DNA of 64,000 nt. It comes from Clostridia bacterium. Lineage in GTDB: Bacteria; Bacillota; Clostridia; Oscillospirales; Acutalibacteraceae. Location of the stretch: positions 1 through 64,000 of the forward strand of contig JAFSBZ010000035.1 of NCBI GenBank assembly GCA_017437005.1, read 5' to 3'. Positions within the stretch are counted from its first letter, which is position 1, and each line of letters starts with the position of its first letter. The translations under genes and the position numbers were made by a program. Positions 24,533-33,087 of this stretch are shown piece after piece. The notes beneath the pieces were generated by a model. The model searched no databases, was not told where the DNA came from, and worked only from the letters and a program-made list of their open reading frames with translations.

Positions 24533-26212
24533 TTAATTTTTTTGTGAACCGGTAGGGTTAACAATACTGTAACCCACATTTACAAGGTGGTCAGCCACAC
24601 GCTCAAGACCAACTACAACCGATGAATAATACGGACTAACGTCTATGCTGCAATTACCTTCTGCAAGTCTGTTAAAGTGGTTTGCAATCAGGTCCTTTTT
24701 CATATTATCAACGTTTTGTTCCAGCTCGGTAAGACTAGCCAGTTTTTCCTTGTGTGAATTTTCAAAAGCATCTTTAGAAATATCAAACATCATAATTACC
24801 GCGTCACGCATATTGTTTATGTCTATTTGTGCCAAGTCGCTGAAAGAGATGTTTTTATTTGACATTTCTACACCGATTTCGTAGAAGTTTTCGGCATGGT
24901 CGCCGATACGCTCAAGGTCGTTTAACACGTGGAAATAAGAACCTATTTGTTTTTCGTCACTTGTCTCGACGTTCGCGGACAACTTAATAAGGTACTTTGT
25001 AAGCTCACTATTGGTAAAATCGATGATTGCTTCGTTTTTAGCTATTTTTTCGCCATGCTCGTCGGTACAATTATCCATTGAAATAAAGGAAAGCTTAATG
25101 TTTTCTTCTACCAATGATATCATATAGTCAATTTCTTTTTTAACCTGCATAAGTGCAACAGCGGGCGTAGAAAGGAGTAGATCATCAACAAATTTAAAAC
25201 TAAAGCTTTGGGACGAATCTGTTTTATCTTTAATAACCGTGCATGAGTATTTAACAAGTTGTTTAACAAACGGTAACAGTAAAACGGTGGTTGTTACGTT
25301 AAATATAACGTGGAACAATGACACTCTCATCTGTAGCGACATTTTGTCGGTTGAGGGGAATGCAGAGGTCAATATATCTACAACTTGATCCTTAAAAATC
25401 CAGATAATTGCCGAGAATACAACTGTACCAATAAGATTAAACGTAAAGTGGATAAGTGCCACGCGTTTTGAATTGGCATTTGCGCCCATAGCGGCAAGAA
25501 GTGCGGTAACACACGTACCGATATTAGCGCCCAAAATAATGAACAATGCAAGATCCAACGGGAGAACACCGGTGCCCACCATTGTTATAACAACACCCGT
25601 AGCTGCGGATGAGCTTTGAATAAGAGCTGTAAATATAACTCCTATTAAGATAAGCAGTAAAGGAAAGTTAACTCTTTCAAATATACCGATAAACATTTCT
25701 TCAACAAGCGGATTGCCAAATGCTTGTTCACTGCTCATAACCTCAAGGCCTACAAATATTAAACCAAGGCCGCAACAAAGACTGCCCGCAAGCCTGATTT
25801 TTTCTTTTTTGGCAAATCCCATCATAACGCCGGCAAATGCTAAAATATACATTGCCATATCAAAAAAGTCGTTCTTTAATGCAACAAGCACACCGGTGAT
25901 AGTAGTACCAATATTTGCGCCCATAATAATTGGGGTTGCTTGCATTAGCGTCATAACACCTGCGTTTACAAGACCGATAACCATTACCGAAGTTGCAGAA
26001 GAGCTTTGAATAATAGCGGTTACACCGGCGCCAATACCAACACCCGAAAAACGATTATTGCTGATTTTTTCAAGTAATCGCTTCATACCGTTTCCCGCGC
26101 TTTTTTCTAACGCTTCACTTAAAAAGTTCATTCCGACAATGAACACACCTACGCCGGCAAGTAGCCAAATAAGGCTTTGAATCAACGGCATAATATTTTC
26201 TGAAGATATCAT
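24533..26212 (-). CDS. Na/Pi cotransporter family protein with PhoU-like tail
   Basis: A 559-residue sodium-phosphate cotransporter-like membrane protein (NptA/YjbB type). Two QSSS repeats, IIQSSSATSVMVIG and LIQSSSAATGVVITM, mark the inverted halves of the transport core. GANIGTTITG and GANIGTCVTA follow each. Residues about 345-555 are a soluble PhoU-like helical domain (DDLLLSTPAVALMQVKKEID, LERIGDHAENFYEI, LERVADHLVNVG). It should move phosphate with sodium at the cell membrane; direction is unsettled in this family. Good site AGGAGAAAAACCT. Divergent from the LysR gene, which may regulate it. Confidence 0.92.
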   Translation of the reverse strand: MISSENIMPLIQSLIWLLAGVGVFIVGMNFLSEALEKSAGNGMKRLLEKISNNRFSGVGIGAGVTAIIQSSSATSVMVIGLVNAGVMTLMQATPIIMGANIGTTITGVLVALKNDFFDMAMYILAFAGVMMGFAKKEKIRLAGSLCCGLGLIFVGLEVMSSEQAFGNPLVEEMFIGIFERVNFPLLLILIGVIFTALIQSSSAATGVVITMVGTGVLPLDLALFIILGANIGTCVTALLAAMGANANSKRVALIHFTFNLIGTVVFSAIIWIFKDQVVDILTSAFPSTDKMSLQMRVSLFHVIFNVTTTVLLLPFVKQLVKYSCTVIKDKTDSSQSFSFKFVDDLLLSTPAVALMQVKKEIDYMISLVEENIKLSFISMDNCTDEHGEKIAKNEAIIDFTNSELTKYLIKLSANVETSDEKQIGSYFHVLNDLERIGDHAENFYEIGVEMSNKNISFSDLAQIDINNMRDAVIMMFDISKDAFENSHKEKLASLTELEQNVDNMKKDLIANHFNRLAEGNCSIDVSPYYSSVVVGLERVADHLVNVGYSIVNPTGSQKN

Positions 26213-26267
26213 AGGTTTTTCTCCTTTTCCTTGTTTGTTTTTTTACTTACAATGGCCATTATAACAG

Positions 26268-26296
26268 TTGACTTTTAATAAGTAAAATAGTATAAT
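26268..26296 (+). promoter_or_regulatory. Promoter of the LysR gene
   Basis: TTGACT (26268-26273), 17-base spacer, TATAAT (26291-26296), in the divergent intergenic region. Confidence 0.75.
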
Positions 26297-26345
26297 TTTA
26301 TAAAAGTTATATAAATTTAGTTATGTTTATCGGAGGGAAAACGGT

Positions 26346-27230
26346 ATGACTATACGACATTTAAAGGTGTTTTTATGCGTGTGCAAGCACCAAAGCATGA
26401 CAAAAGCCGCGGAAGAACTGTTTATAGCACAACCTGCTGTTAGTAATACTATTGCCGAAATAGAGAAAAATTATAAAGTAAAGTTATTTGATAGAATAAA
26501 TAAAAAGTTGCTTTTAACCGATGAGGGTAAGGTTTTGCTTATAAAAGCACAAGAGGTTTTGACCGCGTTTAACGAGTTTGAGGAGATTGCGCTAAATTCT
26601 TCCAAAAAGCCGCTTTTAAAAATTGGGTCATCCCTTACCATAGGTAAGCAAAAACTGCCTTGGCTTTTGCGTAATCTTAAAGAGAATTTTAAAGAGATAG
26701 ATTTTCAGGTTTCGATTAACCAAACGTCTATAATAGAAAGCAAAATTTTAAACGGCACACTTGACTTTGCCTTTATTCAAGGAAAACCCTCAAACCCAAG
26801 CATAAAATCACGTCTTGTTGACAGTAATACCCTTATAGCAGTTTGCGGCAAAAAATACGATATGCCCGATACGGTAACCCTTAAAGAATTGTGCCGTTAC
26901 GACCTGTTGCTGCGTGAGGATGAAAGTGTGTCGCGTGAATTTTTAGATAATATTTTTGCTCTTGAAAACATTGTTGTAACGCCCGTTATGGAATCTATAA
27001 GTAACCAAGCGCTTATCTCTGCCGCGGTGCAAAATCTTGGCGTTACCATTATGCCGGAAGCATTGCTTACACGACAGCTCAATAATGGAGGACTTCGCAA
27101 AATTACGGTTTTGGATTACGAATTTACAAGAAATTCTTATCTTGTATATCATAAGGATAAGAGCTTTGGAGCAGTCAAAAAAGAAATTTTTGATTTTTGT
27201 TATAAGAATTACAAGTATATGCATAAGTAG
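26346..27230 (+). CDS. LysR-family transcriptional regulator
   Basis: A 294-residue LysR-type regulator. The winged helix-turn-helix is at residues 1-60 (MTIRHLKVFLCVCKHQSMTK, AAEELFIAQPAVSNTIAEIE) and the periplasmic-binding-like effector domain covers about 90-290. It starts after CGGAGGGAAAACGGT. It faces the Na/Pi transporter gene across 133 bases, and LysR genes often control a divergent neighbour, so phosphate-related or ion-related control is possible but not shown. Effector unknown. Confidence 0.93.
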   Translation: MTIRHLKVFLCVCKHQSMTKAAEELFIAQPAVSNTIAEIEKNYKVKLFDRINKKLLLTDEGKVLLIKAQEVLTAFNEFEEIALNSSKKPLLKIGSSLTIGKQKLPWLLRNLKENFKEIDFQVSINQTSIIESKILNGTLDFAFIQGKPSNPSIKSRLVDSNTLIAVCGKKYDMPDTVTLKELCRYDLLLREDESVSREFLDNIFALENIVVTPVMESISNQALISAAVQNLGVTIMPEALLTRQLNNGGLRKITVLDYEFTRNSYLVYHKDKSFGAVKKEIFDFCYKNYKYMHK

Positions 27231-27301
27231 AATGATACTTGCAAAAGGTTTTGGTTATCTATTGACGAATTTTGAATTGGGAGCAGACAGATTATAAATT
27301 G

Positions 27302-27330
27302 TTGAAAAACTAAAATTATTATGTTATACT
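27302..27330 (+). promoter_or_regulatory. Promoter of the 27402 gene
   Basis: TTGAAA (27302-27307), 17-base spacer, TATACT (27325-27330). Confidence 0.7.
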
Positions 27331-27341
27331 TAAAATGTAAA

Positions 27342-27415
27342 CGGGGACGGCACCCATAACAAAAAACGGTTTTACAAACTTAAGTATTTACATCAAAGGG
27401 GATGACACCCATCGA
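27342..27415 (+). repeat. Direct repeat GGGGAYGRCACCCAT
   Basis: GGGGACGGCACCCAT at about 27343-27357 and GGGGATGACACCCAT at about 27399-27413. The second copy covers the start codon of the following gene and provides its only GGGG-type site. It could be an operator or leader element. Confidence 0.5.
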
Positions 27416-28088
27416 AAAAAACATTATTGTTGTAGATGAGCAAGGAAATGAATATGAGGCTACCTACCCTAAAAGGGCAAAGGGTCTTGTTAAAAATGGC
27501 AGGGCACGCTTCATAACACAAAACAAAATATGTTTGCTGTGTCCGCCAGAAATTGAAATGGAGGACAATAAAATGTCAGAAAATAAAAAAGTTAATGAAA
27601 ATGTAGAGGTTAATTCTCAAGCGGTTACAAGTGAAAGCAAAACACAAGTTGATGTTCTTGTTGACATGCTTAATCTCGGCAAAGATATGGCAAAATGTGA
27701 AGCAGACGAAAAAATGACGATAGGATATGTTTTGGGTCAAATTGAAAAGATACAGTCTGATACACTATATTTGCAAGATTGTATTAAAAGTCTTGAAGGA
27801 ATGAGACCGCCACATGTGCCTGATGTAGTTGATATTGCAGGAGAGCAAAAAGCAAAGGCGCTGGCGCAAGTCGTGACATGCCGAGAAACAACAAATCAAC
27901 GTCTGATTGCGTTTTATGAAAAGATATATGATGATTTGAAACAAATTAAGCCAGTTGACACAGAAAGAACGGCGGTTTTATCCACTCTTGTGCAAACGTT
28001 AGGTGAAGGTATGACGCCTAGTGAATGCAAGAATGCATTAACAGAAATTCTTGGAATCGCTTTACAAGATTTTTCTAAAAACATTTAA
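27402..28088 (+). CDS. Conserved hypothetical protein, 228 residues
   Basis: A 228-residue soluble protein of unknown function. Its N-terminal 45 residues (VVDEQGNEYEATYPKRAKG, then VKNGRARFITQNKICLL) form a compact basic domain that recurs in many hypothetical Clostridia proteins, by my recollection. The rest is helical and charged, with no catalytic motif. The assigned ATG directly abuts AAAGGGG, giving no normal spacing. The true start might be another codon nearby or initiation may be unusual. It has its own promoter and is followed by a strong terminator, so it is monocistronic. Confidence 0.6.
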   Translation: MTPIEKNIIVVDEQGNEYEATYPKRAKGLVKNGRARFITQNKICLLCPPEIEMEDNKMSENKKVNENVEVNSQAVTSESKTQVDVLVDMLNLGKDMAKCEADEKMTIGYVLGQIEKIQSDTLYLQDCIKSLEGMRPPHVPDVVDIAGEQKAKALAQVVTCRETTNQRLIAFYEKIYDDLKQIKPVDTERTAVLSTLVQTLGEGMTPSECKNALTEILGIALQDFSKNI

Positions 28089-28095
28089 CTAAAAA

Positions 28096-28132
28096 CACAC
28101 CCGACACGAAGTTCCGTGTTGGGTGTGACTTT
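28096..28132 (+). terminator. Terminator of the 27402 gene
   Basis: CACACCCGACACG (28096-28108) with CGTGTTGGGTGTG (28115-28127), then ACTTTT. Confidence 0.85.
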
Positions 28133-28140
28133 TGAGGAAA

Positions 28141-28497
28141 TTACTTTTTAATATTATCTTTAGCAGTATTTATAGATGCTACGAGCATAGCGCGGAGTCC
28201 TGTGCAAACGGTATCTAATTCTTTGTATTGCTTATCGGTTATGTAATTTGTCTTTAAAAGCAATTCTAACCAATAACCTGTTTCGTTAGCCTCCTTTAAT
28301 GCTATTTGCATTTTAGAAATAAAATCTGCTTTGCTATGCGCATACTGGGCTTCACGTATGTTAGCGCCGATACTTGTACCGCTACGACCGATTTGATTAG
28401 ATACAATATGCTCTTTGTTTTCTTTTAAAAACTTTACAAGATTTAGAATAGAAACGGCAAAATCCATAGATTGAACTGATAATTTATCATCACGCAT
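28141..28497 (-). CDS. Four-helix bundle protein (23S rRNA IVS-encoded family)
   Basis: A 118-residue four-helix-bundle protein of the S23/IVP family, first seen encoded in 23S rRNA intervening sequences. The signature is QIGRSGTSIGANIREAQYAHSKADFI (shortened here to its key parts GRSGTSIGANIREA and SKADFISKMQIALKEANET) with YWLELL after it. The function is not established; the protein may bind RNA or act as a small pentamer. It stands alone, not inside rRNA. Ends before a terminator shared with the 27402 gene. The region upstream of its start holds palindrome array 2. Confidence 0.88.
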   Translation of the reverse strand: MRDDKLSVQSMDFAVSILNLVKFLKENKEHIVSNQIGRSGTSIGANIREAQYAHSKADFISKMQIALKEANETGYWLELLLKTNYITDKQYKELDTVCTGLRAMLVASINTAKDNIKK

Positions 28498-28555
28498 AAA
28501 AGCACCTACTTTCTAAATCAAGTATAGCATAATTTTTTAATCTTTTCAATGAAAA

Positions 28556-28698
28556 ATGAAGCATTGGCTTCGCCAATATGAAGCACGCGCTTGTGCGCGT
28601 ATGAAGCGAAGCGCAATTTCGTCTTCCAATGTGCCGAAGGCACGCTTCATAAGCCGCAGGCGACTTCATTCTTCATAGCACCATAAGGTGCGCTTCAT
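28556..28698. repeat. Palindrome array 2 (linker ATGAAGC / GCTTCAT)
   Basis: Short hairpins such as ATTGGCTTCGCCAAT, ACGCGCTTGTGCGCGT, GTGCCGAAGGCAC, GCCGCAGGCG-type and GCACCATAAGGTGC, separated by ATGAAGC on the left and GCTTCAT on the right. Same plan as array 1 with a different linker. Between the four-helix protein start and the ilvE end. No coding sequence. Confidence 0.85.
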
Positions 28699-28709
28699 TT
28701 ATAAACTTA

Positions 28710-28742
28710 AAAAAATTGCAGCCGACTTTCGTCGACTGCTTA
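28710..28742 (-). terminator. Terminator of the valine T-box operon
   Basis: Minus strand AGCAGTCGAC paired with GTCGGCTGC around GAAA, followed by AATTTTTTT, just after the ilvE stop. Confidence 0.85.
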
Positions 28743-28747
28743 ATTTT

Positions 28748-29809
28748 TTATAGTTTATAAGTCCAGTTAAACTCGTCTTCAATTTTTCCCCATTGAATAC
28801 CGGTTAAGGTGTCGTAAAGCATTTGTGTTACTTCGCCGATTTCGCCGTTGTTTACAGCATATTTGGTATCTTTGTAGCAAAGCTCACCAATTGGAGAAAT
28901 AACTGCTGCTGTGCCGCAACCCCAAGCTTCTTTGAGTGTGCCGTCTTCCATAGCTTTAGCAAGCTCGTCAATGCTAAGTAAACGCTCGCTTACCTTATAG
29001 CCCTTGCTGCGTAAAACCTCGAGACAAGATTTACGTGTAATACCGGGTAGTATTGAGCCTGAAAGCATAGGCGTTACAATCTCGTCGCCGATTTTGAACA
29101 TAACGTTCATAGCGCCAACTTCTTCGATATACTTTCTTTCAACACCATCAAGCCAAAGAACCTGTGAATAGCCCTTGCGCTCTGCGCGTTCGCCGGCGCG
29201 GTTACTTGCAGCGTAGTTACCGCCGCATTTAGCGTAACCTGTACCGCCGCGTACTGCACGAACGTCCTCGTCTTCAATCATAATCTTAACGGGGTTAATG
29301 CCCTCTTTATAATAGCTGCCAACGGGCGACGCAATTATAACGTAGGTTGCATTGTGTACCGCGTGAACACCCAAGGTTTCATCATTACCAAACATAAATG
29401 GACGAAGGTAAAGTGAAGTGCCGTCAGCCGATGGTGTCCAGTCTTGCTCGGTTTTTACAAATTCGGTAAGAACCTGTAAAGCCAAATCCTCAGGAATTTG
29501 AGGAAGGCAAAGTCTTTCGGCTGATGTGTTCATACGGCGGATGTTTTCCATAGGTCTAAAAAGCTGTACTGTGCCGTCTTTACGGCGGTAAGCCTTAAGA
29601 CCTTCAAAAATTTCAGAGCCGTAGTGAAGTACGGTAGAAGCGGGGTGTAAAGCGATGGGTGCAAAAGGAACGATGCGTGCATCGTGCCAGCCCTCCTCGC
29701 GTGAATAGTCCATCATAAACATATAGTCGGTAAAAATTTTACCGAAACCTAAGGTGGAACTGTCTGGTTTTTCTTTTAAAACGTCAGCTTTAACAAATTT
29801 AATATCCAT
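28748..29809 (-). CDS. ilvE: Branched-chain amino acid aminotransferase
   Basis: A 353-residue fold-type IV PLP aminotransferase of the longer BCAT type. Blocks seen are YGSEIFEGLKAYR, LRPFMFGND, the catalytic lysine in GYAKCGGNYA (about K194) and RKYIEEVGAMNVMF. It interconverts Val, Leu and Ile with their 2-oxo acids, using glutamate or 2-oxoglutarate. Good site AAGGAGGATACAAAA. Last gene of the valine T-box operon, 18 bases after the gamma subunit of the 2-oxoacid:ferredoxin oxidoreductase, so its partner makes or consumes the same 2-oxo acids. A terminator follows. Confidence 0.95.
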   Translation of the reverse strand: MDIKFVKADVLKEKPDSSTLGFGKIFTDYMFMMDYSREEGWHDARIVPFAPIALHPASTVLHYGSEIFEGLKAYRRKDGTVQLFRPMENIRRMNTSAERLCLPQIPEDLALQVLTEFVKTEQDWTPSADGTSLYLRPFMFGNDETLGVHAVHNATYVIIASPVGSYYKEGINPVKIMIEDEDVRAVRGGTGYAKCGGNYAASNRAGERAERKGYSQVLWLDGVERKYIEEVGAMNVMFKIGDEIVTPMLSGSILPGITRKSCLEVLRSKGYKVSERLLSIDELAKAMEDGTLKEAWGCGTAAVISPIGELCYKDTKYAVNNGEIGEVTQMLYDTLTGIQWGKIEDEFNWTYKL

Positions 29810-29827
29810 TTTTGTATCCTCCTTAAA

Positions 29828-30358
29828 TCAGTTTTCAGAACCTAACTGCATAGCCTTTAGGTTAATATCAAGCATATCAGCTTTTTTTGGTGGAATAACC
29901 TTGCCGAGAACGATTTTGATTTCATCTTCGTTAAAGTCGTTCATTACTTTAAGTAATTTGCCAAGGATTATCATATTAGCAAGTGACTGTTTGCCCATTT
30001 CACTTGCGAGCGCAGTTGCCGGTATGTAGTAAACGTCAATGTCGGTGCGGGTTGACTTTGCCTCAATAAGACTTGAGTCAGCAATTATAATACCGCCCGC
30101 TTTAACAGTAGGCTCAAACTTTTCAAAAGATGGCAAGTTCATTGCAATAAGCACATCAGGCTGTGAAATGATAGGTGAGCCTACCTCTTCGTCGCTTATA
30201 ATTACGCTGCAGCTTGCAGTACCGCCGCGCATTTCGGGGCCGTAGGATGGAAGCCAGCTAACATTTTTGTCAGCCAAGAGGCCCTTGTATGCCAAAAACT
30301 TACCTGTAAACAAAATACCCTGTCCGCCAAAGCCGGAAAGCAAAATTTGTGTAGTCAT
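29828..30358 (-). CDS. 2-oxoacid:ferredoxin oxidoreductase gamma subunit (VOR type)
   Basis: A 176-residue gamma subunit of the PFOR superfamily. The signature FGGQGILFTGKFLAYKG and SYGPEMRGGTASCSVIIS with VLIAMN are characteristic. It is part of a four-subunit enzyme that links CoA, 2-oxo acid and ferredoxin. Its start overlaps the beta subunit stop (TAATG). Within the operon, beta, alpha and the ferredoxin-like subunits are adjacent. Two-oxoisovalerate specificity is inferred from the neighbouring ilvE; 2-oxoglutarate or indolepyruvate type enzymes look similar. Confidence 0.9.
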   Translation of the reverse strand: MTTQILLSGFGGQGILFTGKFLAYKGLLADKNVSWLPSYGPEMRGGTASCSVIISDEEVGSPIISQPDVLIAMNLPSFEKFEPTVKAGGIIIADSSLIEAKSTRTDIDVYYIPATALASEMGKQSLANMIILGKLLKVMNDFNEDEIKIVLGKVIPPKKADMLDINLKAMQLGSEN

Positions 30359-31116
30359 TATTTTGTTTCCTCCTTTGCAGATCTGTCTTTATAAACACCA
30401 AGTGGGTAATATGGAAGCATATTTTCTTCGAGCCACTTGAGTGCGTTTTGCGGTGTCATACCCCAGTTGGTAGGGCAGGTTGACACAACCTCTACAAGAG
30501 AGAAGCCCTTGCCGTCAATCTGGTTTTGGAAGGCTTTTTTAATAGCCTTTTTAGCCTTAATAATATTTTTAACATTGCTAACGGTAACACGCTCTAAATA
30601 TTCGGGACCCTCAAGCTCGGAAAGCATTTCGCAAACTCTGATCGGAAAACCGCAATGCTTGGTATCACGACCGTAGGGTGAGGTTTGGGTAACCTGACCG
30701 GGAAGTGAGGTAGGTGCCATCTGTCCGCCTGTCATACCGTAGATAGCATTGTTAATAAAGATAATTGTAATGTTTTCGTTTCTTGCTGCTGCGTGTACAG
30801 TTTCAGCCATACCGATGGAAGCGAGGTCACCGTCACCCTGATATGTAAATACAATGTGGTTTTCGGGGTCGGAACGCTTAACACCTGTTGCAACTGCGGG
30901 AGCACGACCGTGAGCCGCCTCAATCATATCGCAGTTAAAGTAATTATATGCAAATACCGAGCAACCAACAGGTGCAATACCAATGGTTTTGCCCTCAATT
31001 CCTAATTCGTCAATAACCTCTGCAACAAGACGATGCACTATACCGTGGGTGCAACCTGGGCAATAATGCATAGGAACGTCTGTAAGAGCATGTGGTTTGT
31101 CAAATACTACTGCCAT
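30358..31116 (-). CDS. 2-oxoacid:ferredoxin oxidoreductase beta subunit (thiamine diphosphate)
   Basis: A 252-residue TPP-binding subunit. The cofactor motif is GDGDLASIG followed by NNAIYGMTGGQ, and CPGCTHG near the N-terminus is typical of KorB/VorA-type subunits. It carries the thiamine diphosphate chemistry of the complex, oxidising 2-oxo acids to acyl-CoA or running reductively. It overlaps both neighbours by the TAATG arrangement. Expected cytoplasmic. Specific substrate is inferred from context. Confidence 0.92.
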   Translation of the reverse strand: MAVVFDKPHALTDVPMHYCPGCTHGIVHRLVAEVIDELGIEGKTIGIAPVGCSVFAYNYFNCDMIEAAHGRAPAVATGVKRSDPENHIVFTYQGDGDLASIGMAETVHAAARNENITIIFINNAIYGMTGGQMAPTSLPGQVTQTSPYGRDTKHCGFPIRVCEMLSELEGPEYLERVTVSNVKNIIKAKKAIKKAFQNQIDGKGFSLVEVVSTCPTNWGMTPQNALKWLEENMLPYYPLGVYKDRSAKEETK

Positions 31117-32177
31117 TATTTTGCACCTCCGTTTGCGCGTGTTATAGCTTCTAATACCTGTTCGGGTGAAGGAATCATACCGCCTGTACGGCTACAAAGT
31201 GTAACAGGCACTTTGCATTCACACGCAAGGCGTACGTCTTCAATCATCTGACCCATAGAAAGCTCTACTGAAATTATTTCTTTAACCTGATTTGCGGCCT
31301 TTTTGAAAGGTGCTACAGGGAAAGGCCAAAGTGTGATGGGGCGAATAAGACCAACCTTGATGCCTTGCTTTCTTGCTTCGTTGATTGCGTTTTTAGCAAC
31401 GCGAGCGGCAATACCAAAAGCAGCAATGCAGATGTCGGCATCATCCATCATATATTCTTCATACATTACTTCGTTTTCTTCTACAACCTTGTAACGCTCG
31501 TAACGCTCTACAACAAGATCTTCAAGCTCGTCGGGTTTTAAGAAAAGGGAAGTGACAATGTTGTGTTCGCGTTCCATTTTGGTGCCTGTTGTAGCCCAAG
31601 GCTTATCAACGGTTTCCTTAACCTCGTAATCGAGAGAAACAGGCTCCATCATCTGACCCATTGTACCGTCAGCCAAAAGCATAGTAGGCATACGGTATTT
31701 GTCAGCAAGGTCAAAGCCCTTTACTGTAAGGTCAGCCATTTCCTGAACGGAAGAAGGTGCAAGTACTATCATCTTAAAGTCACCGTGACCGCCGCCCTTT
31801 GTAGCCTGGAAATAGTCGGCTTGACTTGGCTGAATACCGCCAAGACCCGGTCCGCCACGCTGTACGTTTACAATAAGAGCAGGAAGGTCAGAGCCCGCAA
31901 GGTAAGAAAGACCCTCGCTCTTAAGTGATATGCCTGGGGAAGATGACGATGTCATTACACGTTTGCCGGTAGAAGCTACGCCGTAAACCATATTTATAGC
32001 GGCAATTTCACTTTCTGCCTGCAAAAAGCATCCGCCGATTTTTGGCATTCTTTTAGCCATATAAGCTGCAACCTCGGTTTGAGGTGTTATAGGGTAGCCA
32101 AAGTAGTGCATACAGCCTGCCTTGATAGCGGCTTCGGCAATAGCCTCGTTACCCTTCATCAAAATTTTATCTGCCAT
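31116..32177 (-). CDS. vorB: 2-oxoacid:ferredoxin oxidoreductase alpha subunit (3-methyl-2-oxobutanoate type, VorB)
   Basis: A 353-residue alpha subunit with the pyrimidine-binding and transketolase-like core domains (FGYPITPQTEVAAYM, SESEIAAINMVYGVA-like block FLQAESEIAAIN, SSSSPGISLKSEG, NVQRGGPGLGG). The length matches the VorB family, called 3-methyl-2-oxobutanoate dehydrogenase subunit. It forms the complex with the beta, gamma and ferredoxin subunits around it. It overlaps the beta start and lies 10 bases after the ferredoxin-like subunit. Names of the vor genes vary between databases. Confidence 0.92.
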   Translation of the reverse strand: MADKILMKGNEAIAEAAIKAGCMHYFGYPITPQTEVAAYMAKRMPKIGGCFLQAESEIAAINMVYGVASTGKRVMTSSSSPGISLKSEGLSYLAGSDLPALIVNVQRGGPGLGGIQPSQADYFQATKGGGHGDFKMIVLAPSSVQEMADLTVKGFDLADKYRMPTMLLADGTMGQMMEPVSLDYEVKETVDKPWATTGTKMEREHNIVTSLFLKPDELEDLVVERYERYKVVEENEVMYEEYMMDDADICIAAFGIAARVAKNAINEARKQGIKVGLIRPITLWPFPVAPFKKAANQVKEIISVELSMGQMIEDVRLACECKVPVTLCSRTGGMIPSPEQVLEAITRANGGAK

Positions 32178-32187
32178 TAGTGTTCAC

Positions 32188-32394
32188 TTACCTTTCTACC
32201 TTGATAATGCAGTCGGGGCACATCATAGCGCAAGCAGCACAACCAACGCAAGCTGATTCGTCGGTAATTTCTGCAGGGTGATAGCCCTTTTGGTTGATTT
32301 TGTCATTGGCAAGTTTAATAAGACCCTTGGGGCATGCGTCAACGCAAAGTCCGCAGCCTTTACACTTGTCGGTTTTAAAGGTTAATTTTGCCAT
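32188..32394 (-). CDS. 2x[4Fe-4S] ferredoxin-type delta subunit
   Basis: A 68-residue protein with two cluster motifs, CKGCGLCVDACP and CVGCAACAMMCP. It is the electron-carrying subunit of the oxidoreductase. ATG at 32394 was chosen because AAGGAG lies seven bases before it, while an ATG two codons earlier lies only one base from the site. It sits between the P-loop ATPase and the alpha subunit. In VOR complexes this subunit passes electrons between the active site and soluble ferredoxin. Confidence 0.93.
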   Translation of the reverse strand: MAKLTFKTDKCKGCGLCVDACPKGLIKLANDKINQKGYHPAEITDESACVGCAACAMMCPDCIIKVER

Positions 32395-32408
32395 ATTCAT
32401 TCTCCTTA

Positions 32409-33074
32409 TTAAACTGGCTTAGCTTGTAAAGTGAGAGGCAACAGGTTATCTATTTTGTCCTTGAGCCCGTCATAAAGCTCACGCTTTACGCTGGTCATAA
32501 CAACAGGTAAACCTGATGCTTGCGACACTTCATTTGCATAGCCTATGGATTTGATAATGTCTTCGGCGGTAGTTTCTTCGCCGATGTTTGAATTGTTTAC
32601 AAGTCCCGTAAATTTAAGTCCGCACGCGGTTTCTATCTCGCGCATAACCTCGATTGTAGATTCTGCGTCGGGGGTAAGTGGGCGGTAGCCGTTAATAACC
32701 ATTAGCATATCGAAGTTATTTTCGGCAGTTATTTCGGGAACAAGGCGGCCCAGCGCATAAGCGCCGCGGTCGTCACCGCCAACGTCGATTACAGCGGTAA
32801 TGTCTTTATCGGCTGTAAGTCGGTACATATTAGCGGGGAGTGCCGGTATATCAACATTGGTGTTGGCATACTGGGAGCATATAAGCTCTATGCCGCGAGC
32901 CTTGAAATCATCTATACTGTCTTTTGTACGAAAATACGGATTTACTATATCAAGGTCGGCTACAACCACGTTATTATACTGCTCTTTTAAGTAAAATGCA
33001 AGGTTTACGGCAACATTTGTTTTGCCGCTGCCGTAATGCCCGCAAAGTAATGTTAATCGCTTGAATTTATTCAT
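32409..33074 (-). CDS. P-loop ATPase (MinD/ParA-like superfamily)
   Basis: A 221-residue P-loop NTPase with GHYGSGKTNVAVNLA near the N-terminus and ADLDIVNPYFRTKD as switch region, plus VIDVGGDDRG and VINGYRPLTPD. It belongs to the deviant Walker group with MinD and CooC, but I do not know the precise family. It is embedded between the acyl-CoA synthetase and the ferredoxin subunit. A role in loading metal centres or in assembly of the 2-oxoacid oxidoreductase is a reasonable inference. Not proven. Start after RBS-like ATCAGTGATATACA, a weak one, so it may be translated by coupling. Confidence 0.75.
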   Translation of the reverse strand: MNKFKRLTLLCGHYGSGKTNVAVNLAFYLKEQYNNVVVADLDIVNPYFRTKDSIDDFKARGIELICSQYANTNVDIPALPANMYRLTADKDITAVIDVGGDDRGAYALGRLVPEITAENNFDMLMVINGYRPLTPDAESTIEVMREIETACGLKFTGLVNNSNIGEETTAEDIIKSIGYANEVSQASGLPVVMTSVKRELYDGLKDKIDNLLPLTLQAKPV

Positions 33075-33087
33075 TGTATATCACTGA

